Positions 1 to 9,808 of a stretch of DNA of 64,000 bases are shown here, in pieces. Positions within the stretch are counted from its first letter, which is position 1. Each line of letters starts with the position of its first letter. The stretch covers positions 1-64,000 of the forward strand of contig JAFZIJ010000126.1 of the NCBI GenBank assembly GCA_017554445.1, read 5' to 3'. The notes beneath the pieces were generated by a model that saw nothing but the letters and a program-made list of their open reading frames with translations, searched no databases and was not told where the DNA came from. The position numbers and the translations under genes are program-made. This DNA comes from Victivallales bacterium (lineage in GTDB: Bacteria; Verrucomicrobiota; Lentisphaeria; Oligosphaerales; Oligosphaeraceae).

Positions 1-1
1 G

Positions 2-3000
2 GGCGTTCGCGGCGGTGAAGGCCGAGTCTATATCGAAGGCAAACCGACCATCATCCGCATCTATCTTGGAAAAGTCACGCCAATCCATGCCGCCGGTCTT
101 TACACGTTCAACATTGACGCACGCGCCAATCAAGACTACGAAATCCGTTTTGCAGACAATTCAGCCCATCCAGGCCAGTTGCCAGAATTTCCACAAGCCC
201 CGCATCTCACGACAGGCGAGAAAGTTATCGGTCCGAATGCAGGTGGTTTCCGCAGTACCTTTGAAAACAAAGACGGTTCTCCCATCTTCCCGAAAGCGGA
301 CTGGGTCGAATATCGCATCTGGCGTACTTACAATGTCTTAGTTGGTTCCCCTGCCAAAGCGAAAAACACTGCCGAATCATGGACGGCCGCCATCGAAATC
401 GAAATCTTCGGAACACCGCAGGATGTCGTCGCTCCGCCACCGGAAATCCTAGCACGACGCGAACTTCTGAAGAAAAGTTCCAAAGAGCCGTCGTATGAGA
501 AAAAGGAAACCATCAGCGACACGATGCTCGCCAACCGTCAGAACATCCTCCAGTGGGAAAAGCAGTTAGACGATATTCTTTTGCCCGAACATGGTGCCGT
601 TTTGAAGGCTTGGGAATTCGCTGGCCCGTATGCAGCAGATTCACCTGAAGCGAAAGCGGATAACGCCCCGCAAAATGCCAAATGGCAACCGCTTCCGTCA
701 CTTGAAGACGGCGTCGCGACGGATCTCGCCGCCCTTCTCACAGCCAAACCAAATGATGTCTTTTTCCTCCGCAGACCTATCACAATTTCCAGAAATTTCA
801 ATTCCGGCTATCCGTTTTTGGTGCGAATCGCTTTCGCCAAAGGCCATGCGCAGCTCGGTAACACCTTTCGCGTCAACGCTGATCCGACCTTCCGTCTGCT
901 TGATTGGCAGCCAAACGGGCAGAAAGGCGATACGAACTTCTTTGTGAAGCTTCAAACGGCGGCGGACGGCAAATGCCTTTTCTATTTCCAACCATGCGCC
1001 ATCGGCAAGTCACGCCAGACGGCTGGTGCCCCGAATCACCGCATCGACCGCCGTCGCGCCGTTTTCAATCGCATGCGAAACGACTGCACCGATCCAGTTG
1101 ACAGGTTAATTCTCGATTGGGAGCAGTATGATCGCGTATGGGTTGATTACCAAGAACTTGCGATGGCCGGCATTCGTTGGTTGCTCCATGAATGGACGCC
1201 TGGCATCGAACCGCTGTGGGTTGCACGGCAGTACCGCAAAGCGTCGTTGAAACGCATCAAAGAGCTCCGTTCTGATTTGCCGTTGCAGGAAGACGACGTC
1301 CGCCTGCAGACTGCGGCTATTCTCGATCGTTTCGAAAAGGAATGCCAGCCGTTGGATGAAGGGCTCAATTTCGCCAAAGACCAAGCCCGCTATCATGATA
1401 TCATGGCTCTGACGGAAGCCGTTGCGACGCTCCATTCCATTGATTCTACGCGACTTGCCGTGCAAGACCAAATCGACACCTTCCCGGAAAAATACGCCGT
1501 CAAAGGCGCAGGATTCTTGACAACTGTCGCCGATCAGAAGAAGCTTGCGAAAGACATTTGGCAACGCGTTGCCGACAACGGCCATGCCGCTCTTCGTGAA
1601 ATCCGCCTGTTCCATCTGGAATGGGACAAAATCGCGCAAGGCATTCTCCTGCAGAATCCTGTGCTGGATTTTGAGAAGCTTATCATGGTTCGCGGTGGCT
1701 ATTGGTTCGCCTCCAACTGGAGTGGCGCCAACCATCTTGGCAACGAATTCGTCACGCTTTCGCCAGTGAAGCCAGACGGCGAAATCACGCCGCTCTTTAA
1801 GCCCGGAAACATCACGGACTACGATCTGGATTGGGATGCCCAAAAATTGATTTTCGGCAATGGACGACACATCATGGAAGCCAATATCGACGGTTCAAAT
1901 CTTCGTCAAGTGACAACCGTCAACAACCAGCATGTCATGCATTTTGACGGCTGCTATCTGCCGTCCGGCCAGATCATTTTCACATCCACGGCCTGCGAAC
2001 AGGCTGTTCCCTGCACAGGCCAGTGGTACGTCGCCAATCTCCATATCGCGGATGCGGACGGCCAAAATGAACGCCGCCTCTGCTATGACCAAGATCATGA
2101 CTGGAATCCAACCGTGCTGAACAACGGCCGCGTCATCTTCACGCGTTGGGAATATACGGACACGCCGCACTATTTCTCGCGCCTTCTCTTCCACATGAAT
2201 CCAGACGGCACAGGCCAGATGGAATACTACGGCTCCAATTCCTACTGGCCGAATTCCATGTTCTGGCCACGCGCCATTCCAGGCCATACATCTGCCGTAT
2301 CTTGCGTCGTATCAGGCCATCACGGCACGGCGCGTCAGGGCGAACTGATCATTCTCGATCCTGCCAAAGGCCGTCATGAGGCCGACGGCGTCGTGCAGCG
2401 CATTCCAGGTCGCGGCAAAAAGGTCGAGCCAGTCATCGTCGATAATCTCGTCGATAAATCATGGCCGAAATTCGCCGCCCCCTACCCGCTGGCGGAGCCT
2501 GAGACGAATCGCGGCGCAGGCAAATATTTCCTCGCGACCATGCGGCCCAATCCCTATGCCCCCGCAGGTATCTATCTCGTCGATATTTACGACAATCTCA
2601 TTCCAATCGTCATCGGCAACTATATCGACGCACGACCGCTCCGCCCGCGTTTCAAACCGCCCGTCATCACGCCGAAAATCAATCTAAAGCAGCAGAAAGG
2701 CTTCGTCTATATGTCCGACGTCACGCAAGGTCCTGGCCTCAAAGGATATCCGCAGGGTGTCGTCAAAAAACTCCGCATTGGAGCACATCACTACCGTTTC
2801 GGCGGCAATGGCGACACATATGCCACGGGTTACGACGGCGGATGGGACTGCAAGCAGATCATCGGCACCGTGCCCGTCGAAGCGGACGGCTCCGCCTTCT
2901 TCGAAATTCCCTCCAATACGCCGATCTTCGTCCAGCCGTTGGACGAACATGGTAAAGCGTTGCAAACCATGCGTTCATGGTTCGTCGCCATGCCGGGCGA

Positions 3001-4441
3001 AACCGTCAGTTGCGTCGGCTGCCATGAGCCGCAGAATACCGTCTCGCCAAGCCGCGCGAATGCCGCCGCGAAAAAGGCGCCACGCAAGCTTGAACCATGG
3101 TACGGAGAGGCTCGCGGATTTGGTTTCGACCAAGAAGTCCAGCCTGTTCTCGACCGCAAATGCGTCGGTTGCCATGCAGGCCAATCGTCAGAGAAGACCT
3201 CCCGAACGCTGCCGGACTTCCGCCGCAAGCCAGCCGACTACAAAGGAAACTATTCCCCCGCCTACAACAATCTCCATCCCTACGTTCGCCGCGCGGGCAT
3301 CGAGGCGGACTACAACATGCAGAAGCCTGGCGAATGGGACGCCGATTCGTCTCCGCTCATCCAGTTGCTCAAAAAAGGCCATCATGGCGTGGAACTGACG
3401 GAGGAGGAATGGTCGCGGCTCTACACATGGATCGATTTCAACGTGCCTTACGCACCCAACTGGACGCAGTCCCACCACAAACCCTCGCAGGATCAAATCA
3501 ACCGCCGTAACCAATTCAAGAAGCTCCATGCGTTCATCGACGACATGAACGAAACCATCATTCCGATGCCGCCACAACAGGAATTCGTCAAGCCTGAACA
3601 CAAGACGAAACCTGCTGCCGACGCTCCGCAACTGGATGGCTGGCCGCTTACTGAAAACGTTGCGAAGCAACAACAAGCCGCTTTGAAAGAAACGGAACTG
3701 CGGTTCAAATTGGATGACCAGACCGATATCGTCTTCGTCGCCATTCCCGCCGGCAAGGCCGTTGTCGGAGATTCAAAAGGCGCGGCGGACGAACGGGACG
3801 CACATGTCGTTTCCATCGACAAGCCGTTCTGGTTAGGCAAGTTCGAAATCACGAACCAGCAGTACAAACTGTTCAAGCCAGACCACGATAGCGCTTTCAT
3901 GGACGCACGTTGGAAAGACCGTATCACCCGCGGCGAACCAGTCAACCGTCCGCAACAACCTGTCATTCGAATCTCATGGAATGACGCACAGGCCTTCTGC
4001 CAATGGCTTTCAGCCAAAATTGGCCGTAAATGTACGTTACCGACGGAAGACGAATGGGAATACGCCTGCCGCGCAGGAACGGATACGCCATGGAATTTCG
4101 GCACCCTGGACGCCTTGCAAAACGGCGTCCGTCTTGCCAATTTCAACGACAACCGCCTAAATCGTTGGAATTGGGGCCGTTGCCATAAGGAATACGACGA
4201 CGGCGCCCCCTATTCATGGGAAGTCGGCGCCTATCCCGCCAACCGTTGGGGCCTCCATGACATGCACGGCAACGTTGCAGAATGGACGGCAAGTTCCTAT
4301 ACAGCAAATAATTCCGACTTGAAAGTCGTCCGCGGTGGTTCGTGGAACGACATGCTCCCGCAAGTTCGTTCCGCCTCCCGTTGGCGTTATCCGCAATGGC
4401 AACCCGTCTATAACGTCGGTTTCCGCGTAAAAATCGACTAA
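2..4441 (+). CDS. Giant multidomain protein with two haem-c motifs and a C-terminal SUMF1-like module (5' partial)
   Basis: The reading frame is open from the left edge, so the N-terminus is missing; 1479 residues are visible. The first ~450 residues are unassigned. Residues ~550-800 have TolB/PD40-like propeller signatures (e.g. DLDWDAQKLIFGN). Residues ~900-1010 resemble the hydrazine synthase alpha-subunit-like region of planctomycetal cytochromes (VPVEADGSAFFEIPS, then CVGCH at 1004-1008). A second CxxCH lies at 1054-1058. Residues ~1244-1479 are an SUMF1/FGE-fold module (LPTEDEWEYACRAG, MHGNVAEW, VVRGGSWND, GFRV). The two cysteines of true formylglycine-generating enzymes are absent (GGSWND where FGE has GGSYMC), so sulfatase activation is unlikely. 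The haem motifs imply export and periplasmic maturation. It is followed by another di-haem protein gene 51 bp downstream. Function is unknown; a redox enzyme or surface electron carrier is possible. Confidence 0.8.
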   Translation, partial: GVRGGEGRVYIEGKPTIIRIYLGKVTPIHAAGLYTFNIDARANQDYEIRFADNSAHPGQLPEFPQAPHLTTGEKVIGPNAGGFRSTFENKDGSPIFPKADWVEYRIWRTYNVLVGSPAKAKNTAESWTAAIEIEIFGTPQDVVAPPPEILARRELLKKSSKEPSYEKKETISDTMLANRQNILQWEKQLDDILLPEHGAVLKAWEFAGPYAADSPEAKADNAPQNAKWQPLPSLEDGVATDLAALLTAKPNDVFFLRRPITISRNFNSGYPFLVRIAFAKGHAQLGNTFRVNADPTFRLLDWQPNGQKGDTNFFVKLQTAADGKCLFYFQPCAIGKSRQTAGAPNHRIDRRRAVFNRMRNDCTDPVDRLILDWEQYDRVWVDYQELAMAGIRWLLHEWTPGIEPLWVARQYRKASLKRIKELRSDLPLQEDDVRLQTAAILDRFEKECQPLDEGLNFAKDQARYHDIMALTEAVATLHSIDSTRLAVQDQIDTFPEKYAVKGAGFLTTVADQKKLAKDIWQRVADNGHAALREIRLFHLEWDKIAQGILLQNPVLDFEKLIMVRGGYWFASNWSGANHLGNEFVTLSPVKPDGEITPLFKPGNITDYDLDWDAQKLIFGNGRHIMEANIDGSNLRQVTTVNNQHVMHFDGCYLPSGQIIFTSTACEQAVPCTGQWYVANLHIADADGQNERRLCYDQDHDWNPTVLNNGRVIFTRWEYTDTPHYFSRLLFHMNPDGTGQMEYYGSNSYWPNSMFWPRAIPGHTSAVSCVVSGHHGTARQGELIILDPAKGRHEADGVVQRIPGRGKKVEPVIVDNLVDKSWPKFAAPYPLAEPETNRGAGKYFLATMRPNPYAPAGIYLVDIYDNLIPIVIGNYIDARPLRPRFKPPVITPKINLKQQKGFVYMSDVTQGPGLKGYPQGVVKKLRIGAHHYRFGGNGDTYATGYDGGWDCKQIIGTVPVEADGSAFFEIPSNTPIFVQPLDEHGKALQTMRSWFVAMPGETVSCVGCHEPQNTVSPSRANAAAKKAPRKLEPWYGEARGFGFDQEVQPVLDRKCVGCHAGQSSEKTSRTLPDFRRKPADYKGNYSPAYNNLHPYVRRAGIEADYNMQKPGEWDADSSPLIQLLKKGHHGVELTEEEWSRLYTWIDFNVPYAPNWTQSHHKPSQDQINRRNQFKKLHAFIDDMNETIIPMPPQQEFVKPEHKTKPAADAPQLDGWPLTENVAKQQQAALKETELRFKLDDQTDIVFVAIPAGKAVVGDSKGAADERDAHVVSIDKPFWLGKFEITNQQYKLFKPDHDSAFMDARWKDRITRGEPVNRPQQPVIRISWNDAQAFCQWLSAKIGRKCTLPTEDEWEYACRAGTDTPWNFGTLDALQNGVRLANFNDNRLNRWNWGRCHKEYDDGAPYSWEVGAYPANRWGLHDMHGNVAEWTASSYTANNSDLKVVRGGSWNDMLPQVRSASRWRYPQWQPVYNVGFRVKID

Positions 4442-4492
4442 TCGACGCCATCCACCTGCAATCAAACACAACTAACGATAAAAAGGAATCTC

Positions 4493-6304
4493 ATGAAAAA
4501 CATCATCTTCTGCCTGCTTCTGGCTTCGCTGTCCGTCTTCGCCGCCCCTGTCTATCTGTCGCCAACCGCCTTCGCTCGGGACACCGACAACGGCCTTCTC
4601 TACATCGCGGAGGAAACGGCCAGCCAAATCGCCTGCATCTCATTGGCGGACAACAAGATCCTCAAGACGTTTTCATTGAATTTCCAGCCACGTGCTCTCG
4701 CTGTTGTGAACAACGGTAAGCAGCTTCTCGCCGCCGGCGGTGAAGCCAACGGCCAGTTGGGCTTCATCGACACGGCCAACGGTAAAGTCAAGACGGTCGC
4801 CATCGGTCATACGCCGACGGCCATGGCCGTCGGCAACGACGTCGCATATGTCGCCAATCGTTTTGACAACTCTATTTCAGCGGTCAACATCAAATCCGCC
4901 AAAGTCGTCAAAACGGTACAAGCCGGCCGTGAACCGCATGGCGTCGCCATCGGTGACAACGGCTCCAAACTGTTCGTCGTCAGCCACATGCCAATCGGCC
5001 CTGCGAACGGCGATTTCATCGCCATTTCCATCTTCCCGTTCTCGCTGCCGAATTTGGAGCCGCTGCCCGAAATCAAACTTCCGAACGGCAGTGCCGTCGG
5101 CCGCAAAGCGACCACATCGCCAGATGGCAAATACATCTACACCGTCCACAGTCTCGCCCGCTATCAGCTTCCCACGACGCAACTTGAACGCGGCTGGATG
5201 ACCACCAATGCCCTTACCGTCATCGACGCGGCAACCGCCAAATTCGTCAATTCCGTGCTAATCGACGATGTCGAACTCGGTGCCGCCAATCCGTGGGACG
5301 TCTCCTGCTCGCCCGACGGCAAGACAATCGCCGTTGTCTCCGCAGGTTCCAACGAAGTTTCTGTCATCGACCGCCTTGCGCTCCATGAACGCCTCGAAAA
5401 GGCTGCCCGAAACGAAAAAGTCACCTCCGTCACGAGTTCAGCGGATTCCGTCCCCAACGACCTCAGTTTTCTCGTCGGCATCCGTAAACGCTTCAAACTG
5501 AAAGGCATCGGGCCGCGCGCCGTGTTCGCTCTCAACGACAAAATCTACGCAGCGGAATACTTCACCGATTCTTTGGCTGTCGTCACTCCTGCCGCTGATC
5601 CGCTCCAGCAGATCAAATCGTTGCCGCTTGGCCCGAAGCAGGAAACAACTGCCGTCCGCCAAGGCGAAATGCTGTTCAATTCCGCTGAAATCTGCTTCCA
5701 GACATGGCAGTCCTGCGCGACATGCCATCCGGATGGCCGCGCGGACGGCCTTAATTGGGATCTCATCAACGACGGCATGGGCAACCCCAAGCAGACCAAG
5801 AGCCTCCTCCTCTCCCACAAGACGCCGCCGACCATGATTTCCGGTATCCGCAAAAATGCCGAAACATGTGTCCGTTCCGGCATTCGCTATATCCAATTCG
5901 CCGTCCGCCCGCCGGAAGACGCGGAAGCCATCGACGAATACTGCAAGGCTCTTGTTCCCGTCGAAAGCCCTTATCTTGAAAAAGGAAAGCTCTCCGCCGC
6001 AGCGAAGCGTGGCGAGAAAATCTATCTCACGGCGGGCTGCGCACTCTGCCATCCGCTGGACGATTTGATGACCGACCTCAAGCAATATGATCTCGGCATG
6101 CAGGATCCGATGGACAAAGGCAAGAAGTGGGACACGCCGACGCTTCGCGAAATCTGGCGTACCGCCCCCTACATGTTTGACGGCCGTTCCGCCACGATGA
6201 TGGACGTCCTCACGAAGCACAATCCCAACGATGTTCACGGCAAGACCGCCGCCCTCACACCGCAGCAGCTGGCGGATCTGGAAGCGTTTATTCTTTCGCA
6301 CTGA
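4493..6304 (+). CDS. Secreted YVTN-type beta-propeller protein with di-haem peroxidase-like C-terminus
   Basis: 603 aa with a clear Sec signal peptide (MKNIIFCLLLASLSVFA). Residues ~25-400 are propeller repeats of the YVTN/cytochrome-D1-like type (TAMAVGNDVAYVANRFD, HGVAIGDNGSKLFVVS, SPDGKTIAVVSAGSNEVSV). Two haem-c motifs follow: CATCH at 408-412 and CALCH at 516-520. They lie within a region like the MauG/cytochrome c peroxidase family (GEKIYLTAGCALCHP, TPTLREIWRTAPYMFDGRS). The protein is probably periplasmic and could pass electrons to or from the upstream haem protein. A good ribosome site (AAAAGGAATCTC) precedes the ATG. The family call is firm; the substrate is unknown. Confidence 0.85.
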   Translation: MKNIIFCLLLASLSVFAAPVYLSPTAFARDTDNGLLYIAEETASQIACISLADNKILKTFSLNFQPRALAVVNNGKQLLAAGGEANGQLGFIDTANGKVKTVAIGHTPTAMAVGNDVAYVANRFDNSISAVNIKSAKVVKTVQAGREPHGVAIGDNGSKLFVVSHMPIGPANGDFIAISIFPFSLPNLEPLPEIKLPNGSAVGRKATTSPDGKYIYTVHSLARYQLPTTQLERGWMTTNALTVIDAATAKFVNSVLIDDVELGAANPWDVSCSPDGKTIAVVSAGSNEVSVIDRLALHERLEKAARNEKVTSVTSSADSVPNDLSFLVGIRKRFKLKGIGPRAVFALNDKIYAAEYFTDSLAVVTPAADPLQQIKSLPLGPKQETTAVRQGEMLFNSAEICFQTWQSCATCHPDGRADGLNWDLINDGMGNPKQTKSLLLSHKTPPTMISGIRKNAETCVRSGIRYIQFAVRPPEDAEAIDEYCKALVPVESPYLEKGKLSAAAKRGEKIYLTAGCALCHPLDDLMTDLKQYDLGMQDPMDKGKKWDTPTLREIWRTAPYMFDGRSATMMDVLTKHNPNDVHGKTAALTPQQLADLEAFILSH

Positions 6305-6337
6305 CATCATTTGCTGAAGACGATGATGTAACCCACC

Positions 6338-7474
6338 ATGATTTACACCCTTAAGCATTTTGACACACCATTGCTCCGCTTTTCCGCGGAGCATGGTGCG
6401 GAACCATCCATCCGGATCGTTCAGTTGAATGAAGCGGCCAAGACGTTGCTACCGCTGGATTTCAACCAAACTGCCACGGCTGAAAATCTCGAATCATGGT
6501 TGCGCCACAGGGTGATCCCCAAGAACCGAGCGTACATGGACAGTTTGCTATCCTCAATGGGCTTGAGCATGAACCGCCCGATGGACGTCATCCGCCTTTC
6601 CAAAGGCCTCTCCCTCAACGACTGCTACTGGGTCACGGAGGAAAGCTTCAACGGGACATTTGAACAATACAATTTGTTCGACAACAATTTCAGCCGCATT
6701 CTCGGCCAAATCGCCTTCACAGGCTTCGGAAGTTCCCATCGTGCAACGATTTCCTCAAGTCCGGAATTCACCACCAACGGCATGCTTCCGAAATGCTGGC
6801 GACGGGAGCGTGGCGTTATCCGCCTCTACAAAGGCGGCACGGAAGGCGCGTCCAATACAGGCAACGAGCCATATTCGGAATTCTACGCCTTCCAAATTGC
6901 GGAAATCCTTCGCATAAATGCCATTCCTTATCAACTTGCCAAATGGAAAGGAAGGCTCTGTTCCATCTGTGAGTTGTTTACATCCAAGGACTTGGCCTTC
7001 ATACCAGTCGGCAGGCTTGTGAAAAGCGGCGGCATGAAAGCGGTTCGTGAATACTATGAAAAACTCGGCGGGAAATATGTCCAGTCGCTTAATGACATGA
7101 TTGTCTTCGATGCGCTTATTTACAATGTTGACAGGCATTTTGGAAACTTCGGCTTTCTAGTGGACAGCCATTCCAACCAGATTGTCGCTCCCGCGCCGTT
7201 GTTCGATCATGGAAACTCCCTTTTCAATTTTGCCGCGTTGGATGCTATCGGCAATCCAGCCGCTATGCGGAAATACGCCAAAACGCTTCTGCCTTGCGCA
7301 TATGATGACTTTGTTGCAGAAGCCAGAAAAGCCTTGAGCCATGCTCTACGGAATTCATTGCGTAAGTTACTGAATTTCAAATTCAAACGCCATAGGAAAT
7401 ATAATTTGGATCAAAAACGTCTAAGCATGCTGGAGCAAATGGTCTCGCAACGTGCCAAAGACATTTTGGAATAA
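6338..7474 (+). CDS. HipA-like Ser/Thr kinase without an antitoxin partner
   Basis: 378 aa. The C-terminal half carries the HipA/PI3K-like kinase signatures: YNVDRHFGNFGFL with catalytic Asp265, and PLFDHGNSL with metal-binding Asp290 (the DFG-like site). IRLYKGG (~residue 165) fits the nucleotide-binding strand. The N-terminal ~130 residues do not look like the usual HipA N-terminal subdomain, so this is nearer to the stand-alone HipA-related kinases (CtkA type). No HipB-like helix-turn-helix gene is adjacent; the neighbours are secreted proteins in the same orientation. It is predicted cytoplasmic. A role as toxin, or in phosphorylating a translation factor or aminoacyl-tRNA synthetase, is inference from the family. 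Confidence 0.75.
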   Translation: MIYTLKHFDTPLLRFSAEHGAEPSIRIVQLNEAAKTLLPLDFNQTATAENLESWLRHRVIPKNRAYMDSLLSSMGLSMNRPMDVIRLSKGLSLNDCYWVTEESFNGTFEQYNLFDNNFSRILGQIAFTGFGSSHRATISSSPEFTTNGMLPKCWRRERGVIRLYKGGTEGASNTGNEPYSEFYAFQIAEILRINAIPYQLAKWKGRLCSICELFTSKDLAFIPVGRLVKSGGMKAVREYYEKLGGKYVQSLNDMIVFDALIYNVDRHFGNFGFLVDSHSNQIVAPAPLFDHGNSLFNFAALDAIGNPAAMRKYAKTLLPCAYDDFVAEARKALSHALRNSLRKLLNFKFKRHRKYNLDQKRLSMLEQMVSQRAKDILE

Positions 7475-7518
7475 AACGGTCTCAAGAGACTGCTTGTAGC
7501 ACAAAAGGAATTTTTCCC

Positions 7519-9747
7519 ATGAAACCATTCATCGCTATCGCGCTGTGCTGCGGCATGGCTTTCGCGCAAAACGTCACGATTTCCGAAAACGGTCAGTCAA
7601 AGCATGTCATCGTCATTCCCGACCAGCCGCAAACCGTTCTGAAGACGGCCGCAAAGGAACTTTCAGATCATCTGAAACTCGTGACGGGTGCACAACTGCC
7701 TGTCGTCGAAGCCTCCAAACGACCTGCGGACACGCCTGCCTTCGTCATCGCCCCCATGGACGGCAAGCCGGACGAAATCGCCATCGACTTCAACGGCAAC
7801 GACATCCTCCTGCGCGGCCAGATGCCGCGCGGCCCGTTGTACGCCGTCTATACATTTCTTGAAGACTACGTCGGCATCCGCTGGTGGACGGCGACCGAAA
7901 GCAGCATTCCGCACAATCCAAGCCTTTTCGTCGCCACCAAACCGCATCACTATGCGCCTGCCATCATCTCCCGCGAAACATTCTACCAGCCCATCTTCAA
8001 TTCCGTTCATGGAGCACGAATGAAAAACAATGGCCATTTCGCAGGCGTCGCGAACGAATACGGCGGCCATTACACGATCATCGGCTGGTGCCACACGTTC
8101 TACCAGTTCCTTCCGCCGGAGAAATATTTCAAAGACCATCCTGAATGGTACAGTTTCCGCAACGGCACTCGCGGTTATGCCGGCAGGCAGCTCTGCCTGA
8201 CCAACGATGACATGCGTCGCGAATTCACGAAAGTCTGCTTGGAACGAATCCGTAAACAGCCTTGGGCAGGCATCATAGACGTCTCGCAGAACGACTGGGA
8301 TGGCCATTGCCAATGCCCCGCCTGCGCCGCCATCGAAAAGGAGGAAGGCGGCTTCTCCGGCGTGCTTCTGCGTTTCGTCAACGCCGTCGCGGAAGACATT
8401 GAAAAAGAATATCCCAACTTCCTTGTGGAGACGCTGGCCTACAGCTACGGCAGGACGCCGCCGAAAATCACAAAGCCGCGCCACAACGTCATCATCCGCC
8501 TCTGCGTCGGCGGCGTGAACCACGCCCAGCCGTTGGATACAGGCTCCGACAACGCGGCCTTCCGCGACGAAATCGCCGCTTGGAGCAAAATCGCACCCAA
8601 ATTGTTCATCTGGAACTATCTGGCCAATTTCCACTCCTTTATTCTCCCCTTCCCTAACTACCGCACGTTCGGCACGGATATCCGATTCTTCGTCAACCAC
8701 AACGCCATCAGCATCTTCGAACAAGGCGACGCGCAATGCCGCGTCGGCGATTTCAATCCCGCCCGCGCATGGATCATCGCGCATCTTCTTTGGAATCCAG
8801 ACGACGATGAAGCGAAACTGACAAAGGAATTCTACAACGGTTATTATGGCTCGGCGGCTCCACATCTGCTTGCCTATCAAGATTTTCTATGCGACACCTT
8901 CAACGCCACAGGGCAAAAGCTTCATTCCTCCCGCGACATCAGTTCATGGCTGACGCCTGAAGCCCTTGTGAAAGCACGGGCCATCTACGCCAAGGCGGAA
9001 GAAGCCGTGAAGGACAATCCGATCCTCTCCCGCCGCGTCCGCCGCGAACGGCTTGTCCTCGACCACGCCTGCCTCCTCTATCAAGTCAGTGAAACACGCC
9101 GCGAACGCTACTGCGGCGAAAAGCCGAAAGTCAACATTGCGGACGCCCGGAAACTCGTCAACGAATTCGTCGAACTGACAGATGAATGGAAGCCTGCCTT
9201 CATTAGCGAAAACAACCAATTCGGCGGCTACGCCCATCGGATGCGGGCGGACATGTTCCCCGAATACGGCGAAATACCAGACGTTTGCAAGAATCTGCCC
9301 GCCAGCCGTTGGGACTGCCTGAACATCGATCAATTCCGTATTTACGAAATCAACCACAGGGCGTTTCTCGACAAAGATTCAGGAGCGGAGAAAGGCCTCG
9401 TCGCATGGATGCGCGGCAACTATCCGGACTGGCTCGTCCAATGCGATCTCCACGACGGCTACGATATCACCAAAAAGTGGAAGGCACGCCTCCGCGTCCG
9501 TATCGAAGCGAAAGCGAAAGATGGTGTCGGCCTCAATTTCGGCGTCTATGACGATCAAGACAAGAAAGGCTTGTATTCCAAGAAGATAGAGATTTCCGAA
9601 TTCGACGGCAACAACTACACGGTCATCGAAACGCCCTATTTCAATCTCGGTCACAAAATGTATCTGTGGTTCTCACCGCCCGACCGCCCGCTGGACGAAG
9701 TGGAAAAAGTCTTCATCGACCGCGTCATTCTAATACGGGAAGAGTGA
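7519..9747 (+). CDS. Secreted DUF4838 protein, glucuronidase-like
   Basis: 742 aa with a signal peptide (residues 1-16, MKPFIAIALCCGMAFA). Residues ~20-130 resemble the alpha-glucuronidase (GH67) N-terminal domain: VLKTAAKELSDHLKLVTGA and a Gly-rich strand before YTFLEDYVGIRWW. Residues ~170-440 form the DUF4838 TIM-barrel-like region, with a Cys pair (CQCPACAAIEKEE) that is usual in this family. The last ~120 residues look like a beta-sandwich carbohydrate-binding region. The family is abundant in polysaccharide-degrading gut and marine bacteria, but no reaction is established. The ribosome site AAAAGGAA precedes the ATG. A bidirectional hairpin separates it from the convergent next gene. 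Confidence 0.8.
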   Translation: MKPFIAIALCCGMAFAQNVTISENGQSKHVIVIPDQPQTVLKTAAKELSDHLKLVTGAQLPVVEASKRPADTPAFVIAPMDGKPDEIAIDFNGNDILLRGQMPRGPLYAVYTFLEDYVGIRWWTATESSIPHNPSLFVATKPHHYAPAIISRETFYQPIFNSVHGARMKNNGHFAGVANEYGGHYTIIGWCHTFYQFLPPEKYFKDHPEWYSFRNGTRGYAGRQLCLTNDDMRREFTKVCLERIRKQPWAGIIDVSQNDWDGHCQCPACAAIEKEEGGFSGVLLRFVNAVAEDIEKEYPNFLVETLAYSYGRTPPKITKPRHNVIIRLCVGGVNHAQPLDTGSDNAAFRDEIAAWSKIAPKLFIWNYLANFHSFILPFPNYRTFGTDIRFFVNHNAISIFEQGDAQCRVGDFNPARAWIIAHLLWNPDDDEAKLTKEFYNGYYGSAAPHLLAYQDFLCDTFNATGQKLHSSRDISSWLTPEALVKARAIYAKAEEAVKDNPILSRRVRRERLVLDHACLLYQVSETRRERYCGEKPKVNIADARKLVNEFVELTDEWKPAFISENNQFGGYAHRMRADMFPEYGEIPDVCKNLPASRWDCLNIDQFRIYEINHRAFLDKDSGAEKGLVAWMRGNYPDWLVQCDLHDGYDITKKWKARLRVRIEAKAKDGVGLNFGVYDDQDKKGLYSKKIEISEFDGNNYTVIETPYFNLGHKMYLWFSPPDRPLDEVEKVFIDRVILIREE

Positions 9748-9755
9748 TCTTTTTC

Positions 9756-9787
9756 TTCTAGGCTTGTAGGATTCTACGGCTCTAGAA
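9756..9787. terminator. Inverted repeat between convergent genes
   Basis: TTCTAG at 9756-9761 pairs with CTAGAA at 9782-9787, and GTAG pairs with CTAC inside it, giving a long imperfect hairpin between two convergent genes. It has no clear U-run on either side. It resembles the TTCTAGAAT-type mini-repeats at 46288, 48978 and 52594. Confidence 0.4.
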
Positions 9788-9808
9788 AATTAAGTGTAAA
9801 GCATTAAC

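Noticed and set aside
179..181. TTG as the start of the first large gene
   Set aside because: The frame is open without a stop to position 2, and the upstream residues continue the same composition, so the gene is cut by the window edge.
1244..4441. True formylglycine-generating enzyme activity for the first gene
   Set aside because: The SUMF1-like module lacks the two catalytic cysteines, and no sulfatase gene is in the window.
7663..8880. A 405-codon - strand ORF inside the DUF4838 gene
   Set aside because: Antisense shadow: low-complexity Val/Asp/Ala-rich translation and no ribosome site. The same holds for long opposite-strand ORFs at 5438-6394, 22325-23251, 25702-26652, 29188-30408 and 57714-58940.
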